From: Oscillatoria salina IIICB1
Lineage (GTDB): Bacteria; Cyanobacteriota; Cyanobacteriia; Cyanobacteriales; SIO1D9
DNA length: 36,644 nucleotides
Assembly (NCBI RefSeq): GCF_020144665.1
Contig: NZ_JAAHBQ010000061.1
Span: 1 to 36,644, forward strand
Direction of reading: 5' to 3'
In this document: in pieces, positions 31,911 to 36,644 of the stretch
Numbering within the stretch: the stretch's first letter is position 1
Layout: the number at the start of each line of letters is the position of its first letter
Position numbers and translations under genes: made by a program
The notes under the pieces: generated by a model
Told to the model about the DNA's origin: nothing
What the model saw: only the letters and a program-made list of their open reading frames with translations
The model's database searches: none

Positions 31911-34109
31911 ATGAGGATAACACTGCTACCCCTATTTTCTAGGCAAAACCCCGATTCACAGCACTGCCCTCTAGGATGTCAGGGTCAGTGCAAAATCAAG
32001 CAAATCTCCCAACTTGGTCAAGATTCCCCTGCACCTTGTCCTTTGTCGTTGCACCAAGTGGAAACCTACAGGAAAGTAAGTGATTCAACCTTAGAAGCGA
32101 AAGTTATTTTCAATACAGCATTTACCAATGACGGAAAATCATTAGGAGCTTATTTACCCGCTTTCCTCCATAAGAAATATCGCATTCTTGGCTTATATCC
32201 CACCATTGAGCTTGTACGCGATCAAAAATATCAGCTTGAGAACTATCATCAACTTGTCAAATTAAATCCGCACAAGCGAGTCGATAGTTTATATGGTGCA
32301 GAGTTAGGTCGTCGGGTTGAGCAAAATAAAGCTACGGGAAGACGGGGAAGTAGGTTTAGCGAATTAAGAAAAGCGATTGGAAACCGACGCATTATCTTAA
32401 CCAACCCTGATATTTTTCACCTCATTACCCATCTGAGTTATCCAAATCTAACCTATTCACCCGATTACTTACTATATACTCTGACCCAAACACCAGATTT
32501 ATACTTTGCTGATGAATTTCACATTTTTGGAGAACACCAGGAAACCGCATTGATTAACAGTATGCTGTTGCTGCGTCATAGTCGCGAACAATCGCGTCCC
32601 CTGCGTTTTCTCTTCACCTCTGCAACTGCTAATGCTAACTTTGTGGAACAGTTAAAGAAATCTGGGTTTACCGTTGAGACAGTTCAAGGAGAGTATCTTA
32701 GTAAAGACCGAGAAGATGCGCCATTAGGATACCGTCAAATTAGTGAACGCATTGAACTCCATTTTGAAGAAGTTGAACAAGATAGTAATTCTCTTGACTG
32801 GCTGAATTTAAATCTTGAAAAAATTGCCCAAATCTTGAAGGATGAGAAACCCCGTAAAGGTCGAGGGTTAGTTATTCTTAATTCTATGGCGCGAGTGCAT
32901 CGGGTCGTCAGTCAGTTAAAGCAGAAATTAGAACCAGAGATTTTAGTCCGAGAAGTTAGCGGAATTGTAGGCGACCAGGAAAGAAGCAAAACCCGTGAAG
33001 AATTAGAAAATACACCCAAACCTATTTTAATTGTCGGAACATCTGCGGTTGATGTAGGGGTTGATTTTGAAGTTCACTTACTTATTTTTGAAACCACCGA
33101 CCTTTCTACGTTTTTACAACGTTTGGGTCGTTTGGGTCGTCGTTCTGGCTTTTCTCAATATCAAGCCTTTGTTTTAATTCCCAGTTGGATGAAGTGGATT
33201 TGGCAGAAAATCCAAGCTGAACTACAAGAAAATAACTTAGTTGACCGCCACCAATTTAATACCGAAATTGCAGCGAACGTTTTCAATTCACCTCCAACTT
33301 TTGAACAGTATCGTTATTACTGGGGAGGTTTACAAGCACAAGGAATGTTAAACGCTTTGAAAGGAGAAACAGTTAAGGGAAAAACACGAGGAAAAGAACG
33401 GAAGGAATTAAAAGCAAGAACCCAAAAACTGCGGGAATCTGTCACCAATGATTTATGTCATATTTACGGCGAACGTTTCCAAAATAAGGAAAGACAATGG
33501 TTTGCAATTTTTCAATCTGTCCGTGACGAACTCCTTCACTTTCGGGGAAGTTCAACCCTACAAGCTGCGGTTTGGGATGAAAACCAATCTCGCTTTTATA
33601 CCTACGACCTTTTACGACTCCTTCCTCATACGGAAGTTGAGGTGATTAGCAAAAAAGATTTTTTCACTGCTTTAGAAACAGCGAATCGCTCAACCTTTGA
33701 GTTTAATGAACGTTATCTTAAAATTTATCTCAGATTAACTCGCTGGTTAGAAATAGGTGAGCCATTCTCTCTAAAATTAGAAACTGATTGTTTGACACGA
33801 GAACTTGAAATTTGCACTTTAACTGAACTTGAAGGACTATTTCTTTCAGGACATCCCCAACAAACTGCTTTAAATCAAGCCTTAGAAGACTTAGAATTTC
33901 TCAGCTTTCTTGTTCCGGTTGCTAAAGACCCCCGAAGCCACTGGAAAATTAGAAATACTCTATTTTTACCCCCAACTTTTGGAGTTCACCGCTTAATTGA
34001 TAGCCAGGATAAAGCCTATGCTTGTGCATTTAATCAAGATGCACTTTTGCTGGAATCTTTGAAGTGGAAAATTGACCGTTGTACCCATAGTAACCCTTAT
34101 ATCTTTTAA
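31911..34109 (+). CDS. cas3: CRISPR-associated helicase Cas3, type I-D, without HD domain
   Basis: 732 residues. Superfamily 2 helicase motifs appear in order: NTAFTNDGKSL (Walker A-like, Lys76), ADEFH (motif II, Asp202-Glu203), FTSAT (motif III, 236-240), IVGTSAVDVGVDF (motif V, about 375-387) and QRLGRLGRR (motif VI, 404-412). No HD nuclease sequence is present at either end, as expected for type I-D, where the HD belongs to Cas10d. The N-terminus carries Cys19, Cys23, Cys27 and Cys43, a possible zinc site. It would unwind target DNA after recruitment by the Cas10d-containing effector. It ends 2 bp before cas10d. No GCGATCGC octamer occurs within it, unlike most of the window. Confidence 0.92.
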   Translation: MRITLLPLFSRQNPDSQHCPLGCQGQCKIKQISQLGQDSPAPCPLSLHQVETYRKVSDSTLEAKVIFNTAFTNDGKSLGAYLPAFLHKKYRILGLYPTIELVRDQKYQLENYHQLVKLNPHKRVDSLYGAELGRRVEQNKATGRRGSRFSELRKAIGNRRIILTNPDIFHLITHLSYPNLTYSPDYLLYTLTQTPDLYFADEFHIFGEHQETALINSMLLLRHSREQSRPLRFLFTSATANANFVEQLKKSGFTVETVQGEYLSKDREDAPLGYRQISERIELHFEEVEQDSNSLDWLNLNLEKIAQILKDEKPRKGRGLVILNSMARVHRVVSQLKQKLEPEILVREVSGIVGDQERSKTREELENTPKPILIVGTSAVDVGVDFEVHLLIFETTDLSTFLQRLGRLGRRSGFSQYQAFVLIPSWMKWIWQKIQAELQENNLVDRHQFNTEIAANVFNSPPTFEQYRYYWGGLQAQGMLNALKGETVKGKTRGKERKELKARTQKLRESVTNDLCHIYGERFQNKERQWFAIFQSVRDELLHFRGSSTLQAAVWDENQSRFYTYDLLRLLPHTEVEVISKKDFFTALETANRSTFEFNERYLKIYLRLTRWLEIGEPFSLKLETDCLTRELEICTLTELEGLFLSGHPQQTALNQALEDLEFLSFLVPVAKDPRSHWKIRNTLFLPPTFGVHRLIDSQDKAYACAFNQDALLLESLKWKIDRCTHSNPYIF

Positions 34110-34111
34110 CC

Positions 34112-36644
34112 ATGACGACTCTCTTACAAAGACTTCTCATCGAAACCCTCCCTAAATCTGAAAAGGAATCTGTGCTTGGTGAGTTTATTCAAACTATTTT
34201 ACCCGCCGTTGAACGAGAATTTTCAGTTCCTGCAATGGGAGGTACAGAAGACAAATTCTCAAAGAATGCAGACCAAAGTTTGATGGTTCATGTCCTAAAT
34301 GGACTCATTACCGCTTGGAACTTGAGTAAAGAATTAGACGAAGAACTTAGCGAAGAAGAAGCGCGGTTATTATGTCTAGGTTTCACCCTCCATGACTATG
34401 ACAAATATAACCACTACTGTCCTATACAACCCCCTCCTGAACTACAAGAAACCGATAAAATTGTTAATCTTTGTTATCAACTTGCCCAAAAATTAAATTT
34501 TGCAAAATTTTGGGAAGACTGGGAAGATTATCTGTTAGATATTTGCTTCCTTGCACAAAACACACAGGGGAAATGGGGAAGTAATCTAGATTCTCGACAA
34601 TGGGAAAACGAACGCACTTTTCAAATTGCATTTCCTGAACGTTTGCGACTCTGTGAATTACTCCGATTTGGTGATATTGCAGTTCATATCCAAGACCCAG
34701 CAGAAGTAAGGTTTTTAACCAGTACAGGTCAATCTCTGCAAGCCTGTTTAGACCAACTCGAAATTGAGAAAGTCCTGGTTTATCATCGCTTGCGGGATTG
34801 TCGTGGTTTAATCACTAATCATATTCATAATGCAGTCACTCAATTCGTCACTGAAAAGGGTTGGATACCAATTATTTATTTTGCAGATGGCGTAGTATAT
34901 CTTGCACCAGAAACTTATGAAGTTCCAAGTTTAACAGATATTCAAAATACAGCTTGGCAACGGATTCTTAAGGGAAATTTTAAGTATAACGAAGATGGTT
35001 TAGAGTCTTATATTATAAGAGGAGAAACTGGATTTGTAAGAGGACGTGAAGGTTTAAAAGCAGCCCCTTTAGCCTTTGAGCTATTTACTCCATTCGATTT
35101 ACTTTGCCAACTTCCAAAGATAATAAAAACTAAGATAAATAACTCTAAAGCCTCCGATCGCTTAGAAGCAAGGAAACTGTCTTTGTCTCAACCGGAAAAA
35201 GAAAGACTAAATTTATATGCTGATGTTTGGGCAGATCGTATTGCAGAATTTATAACATTTGTACAAAGAAAATTTTTTCAAGAGCCTGGAAAACGTAAGT
35301 TATTTGTCAACTGGGTATTAGGAAAGCTAAATTTAGAGAAAATATTTTCTTACGAACAAACTCAAATTGAATCTGGAGGTAATAACTACGGATGGTATTG
35401 GGTAGCAACTCATTTCCTTGCAGAGAATAAGTTCGATCGACACCCCGATTCAGAGATATTGACTAAATTTCTTAATGATCTGGGTTATGAGCTTGCAGAT
35501 TGGGCAAACAAAAATGATTATCTCCCAGAATATTTTAGTCCGACTCATCAGTCTTTTAACAGTTACTTAGCCAGCTATTTGGAGTTGTCAGGTTGGGAAG
35601 GAAAAAATCCTAATTTCGAGGAAGAACTTAGTGCATATACAGTAGCTAAATCCCCAAATAACTGGATCTGCTCTCTAAGTAGCGGAGAATTTGTTGCAGA
35701 GGAACAGTTGGTAACGATGGTTTTATTCCAACCGCAACTTTACAGTAACAAAAATGTACTTGGAGGTCGCCAAATAAAACGAGGGATTTCTAAAATTTGG
35801 TCATTAGAAATGCTATTACGTCAGACTGAATGGTCTGTACCTATGGGAAAAAATTTTGAAAAGAAAAGACCAGTTTTTCTCTATATTTTTCCAGCTTACG
35901 TTTACTCTCCCCAAACTGCTACAGCTATCAAAATATTAGCTAAACAAATGGAACGCATAAGTCTGTGGGATGTACACAAACATCGGGATGATTTACAAAA
36001 TCTTCCTTGGCAAGGCAGAAAACCTAAAGCAGGGCGGTTTGACGAAAATTATGTGACTACAGAAATGCCTTTTGTAGCAATTCACATGATGACTCCTCCA
36101 CCCAAGGGTAAAGATGACAAACCCACTGTGACAGAATCGTGGGTTGAACCTTTGTTTAAAGCCTTAGCTTTACCACAACTGCTAGGTGTGAAAGTTGTTG
36201 TAACTCCTAGTCCAGAAATCCTTTATAGCAGTGATAAAGACTTTCTAGAATCCGTCAAACTTGATGGTGTCCCTGACTTCTGGACGTTACTTGGGTTTGA
36301 TAGTTCGTTGCGGATACAAGACATTAAACCTGCTTTAGAAAAATTGCTGGTTATCTACAGCATACATTTGGACAACCGTAGTAGCAAAAAAGATGCCCGT
36401 TGGTCAGCGTTAAATAGCACCGTTAGGGAGGTGATAACTGATGTTTTAAATGTGTTCGCGATCGCACAACAAGGACTCCGCAGTCAAAAACATGAACCCT
36501 TACCCGAAGAAGTTAAACAATACTGGCAATTTGCCGATCTATTAGCCCAAGGAGACTCAATGAAAGAAAATCGACTCAAATTAACTAAACGCTTAGTCAG
36601 CGAATATCGCTACTTTTATCAAGTCCGAATTAGCGAATCGAGTC
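34112..36644 (+). CDS. cas10d: Cas10d (Csc3), type I-D CRISPR large subunit, 3' end outside window
   Basis: ATG 34112 opens a frame that is uninterrupted to the window edge (844 codons), so the C-terminus is missing; family members are usually around 900-1000 residues or more. The HD nuclease is at the N-terminus: His60 (LMVHVLNG), His94-Asp95 in GFTLHDYDKYN and Asp188 in LLRFGDIAVH. A palm-like strand follows, PIIYFADGVVYLAP (about 253-266), as in Cas10 proteins. Later parts (SGEFVAEEQLVTMVLFQPQ; KRPVFLYIFPAYVYSP) fit Csc3. It is the large subunit of the type I-D effector, combining target binding with DNA cleavage, and works with the Cas3 helicase encoded upstream. cas7d, cas5d, cas6, cas4, cas1 and cas2 would be expected beyond the edge. 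Confidence 0.9.
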   Translation, partial: MTTLLQRLLIETLPKSEKESVLGEFIQTILPAVEREFSVPAMGGTEDKFSKNADQSLMVHVLNGLITAWNLSKELDEELSEEEARLLCLGFTLHDYDKYNHYCPIQPPPELQETDKIVNLCYQLAQKLNFAKFWEDWEDYLLDICFLAQNTQGKWGSNLDSRQWENERTFQIAFPERLRLCELLRFGDIAVHIQDPAEVRFLTSTGQSLQACLDQLEIEKVLVYHRLRDCRGLITNHIHNAVTQFVTEKGWIPIIYFADGVVYLAPETYEVPSLTDIQNTAWQRILKGNFKYNEDGLESYIIRGETGFVRGREGLKAAPLAFELFTPFDLLCQLPKIIKTKINNSKASDRLEARKLSLSQPEKERLNLYADVWADRIAEFITFVQRKFFQEPGKRKLFVNWVLGKLNLEKIFSYEQTQIESGGNNYGWYWVATHFLAENKFDRHPDSEILTKFLNDLGYELADWANKNDYLPEYFSPTHQSFNSYLASYLELSGWEGKNPNFEEELSAYTVAKSPNNWICSLSSGEFVAEEQLVTMVLFQPQLYSNKNVLGGRQIKRGISKIWSLEMLLRQTEWSVPMGKNFEKKRPVFLYIFPAYVYSPQTATAIKILAKQMERISLWDVHKHRDDLQNLPWQGRKPKAGRFDENYVTTEMPFVAIHMMTPPPKGKDDKPTVTESWVEPLFKALALPQLLGVKVVVTPSPEILYSSDKDFLESVKLDGVPDFWTLLGFDSSLRIQDIKPALEKLLVIYSIHLDNRSSKKDARWSALNSTVREVITDVLNVFAIAQQGLRSQKHEPLPEEVKQYWQFADLLAQGDSMKENRLKLTKRLVSEYRYFYQVRISESS

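Overview
The window comes from a cyanobacterial chromosome. The octamer GCGATCGC (HIP1) occurs many times. Several genes belong to families confined to or typical of cyanobacteria and plastids (DUF760, the TIGR02450 Trp-rich protein, a three-domain ribosomal S1). Intergenic DNA carries heptanucleotide GGGGACT/GGGGATT arrays of the cyanobacterial STRR type. GC content is low to middling. I cannot name the genus. There is no rRNA, no recognisable tRNA, no insertion sequence and no CRISPR repeat array inside the window.

Layout. Positions 1-980 hold the end of a cupin protein and a conserved unknown protein. Positions 994-5493 (minus) are a complete sugar-type ABC importer: binding protein, two permeases and ATPase, with a repeat element between the permease genes. 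Positions 5795-9184 (plus) carry a divergent YrdC/Sua5 protein, a rhodanese-fold protein without its catalytic Cys, a VOC/glyoxalase protein and a serine-recombinase-family protein with a degraded catalytic domain. Positions 9297-11743 (minus) hold a small secreted protein, a nitroreductase and a GntR regulator. Positions 12162-14763 (plus) hold a dienelactone hydrolase, ribosomal protein S1 and two unknown reading frames, one of which has no start codon. Positions 14816-16911 (minus) hold a DHFR/RibD-like protein, two very small paired genes and a membrane glycosyltransferase. The glycosyltransferase is divergent from a cyclic-peptide-type ABC exporter (17064-18692).

Positions 18954-23000 (mostly minus) hold a squalene/phytoene synthase family enzyme, then the tight gene string rhomboid protease > Trp-rich protein > ABC-2 ATPase > scpB > DUF760. 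A 31-residue membrane peptide gene is encoded on the plus strand at 20002. Positions 23177-30428 hold a GAF-PAS-PAS-GAF histidine kinase with a tandemly duplicated PAS, a small membrane protein, a GH13 amylase with a starch-binding domain, a pentapeptide-repeat protein, DUF167 and DUF2809.

The right end, from 30974, is the start of a type I-D CRISPR-Cas locus. It has a WYL-domain regulator, divergent from cas3 (helicase only, no HD), followed 2 bp later by cas10d/csc3, whose HD nuclease motif is visible and which runs off the window. Next to the regulator lies a previously easy-to-miss relic of a formylglycine-generating-enzyme (SUMF1) family gene, with a nonsense codon, a large internal deletion and a frameshift (30561-30942, minus).

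Two families of small dispersed repeats shape the intergenic DNA. One is a composite element (G-rich heptamer arm, GTGAACAGTTATCAG core, C-rich arm), present four times. It supplies or directly abuts the stop codons of four neighbouring genes, and its longest copy is an exceptionally regular G-quadruplex candidate. The other is a palindrome built on AGACGTTGC/GCAACGTCT, present six times, always between genes and mostly at 3' ends.
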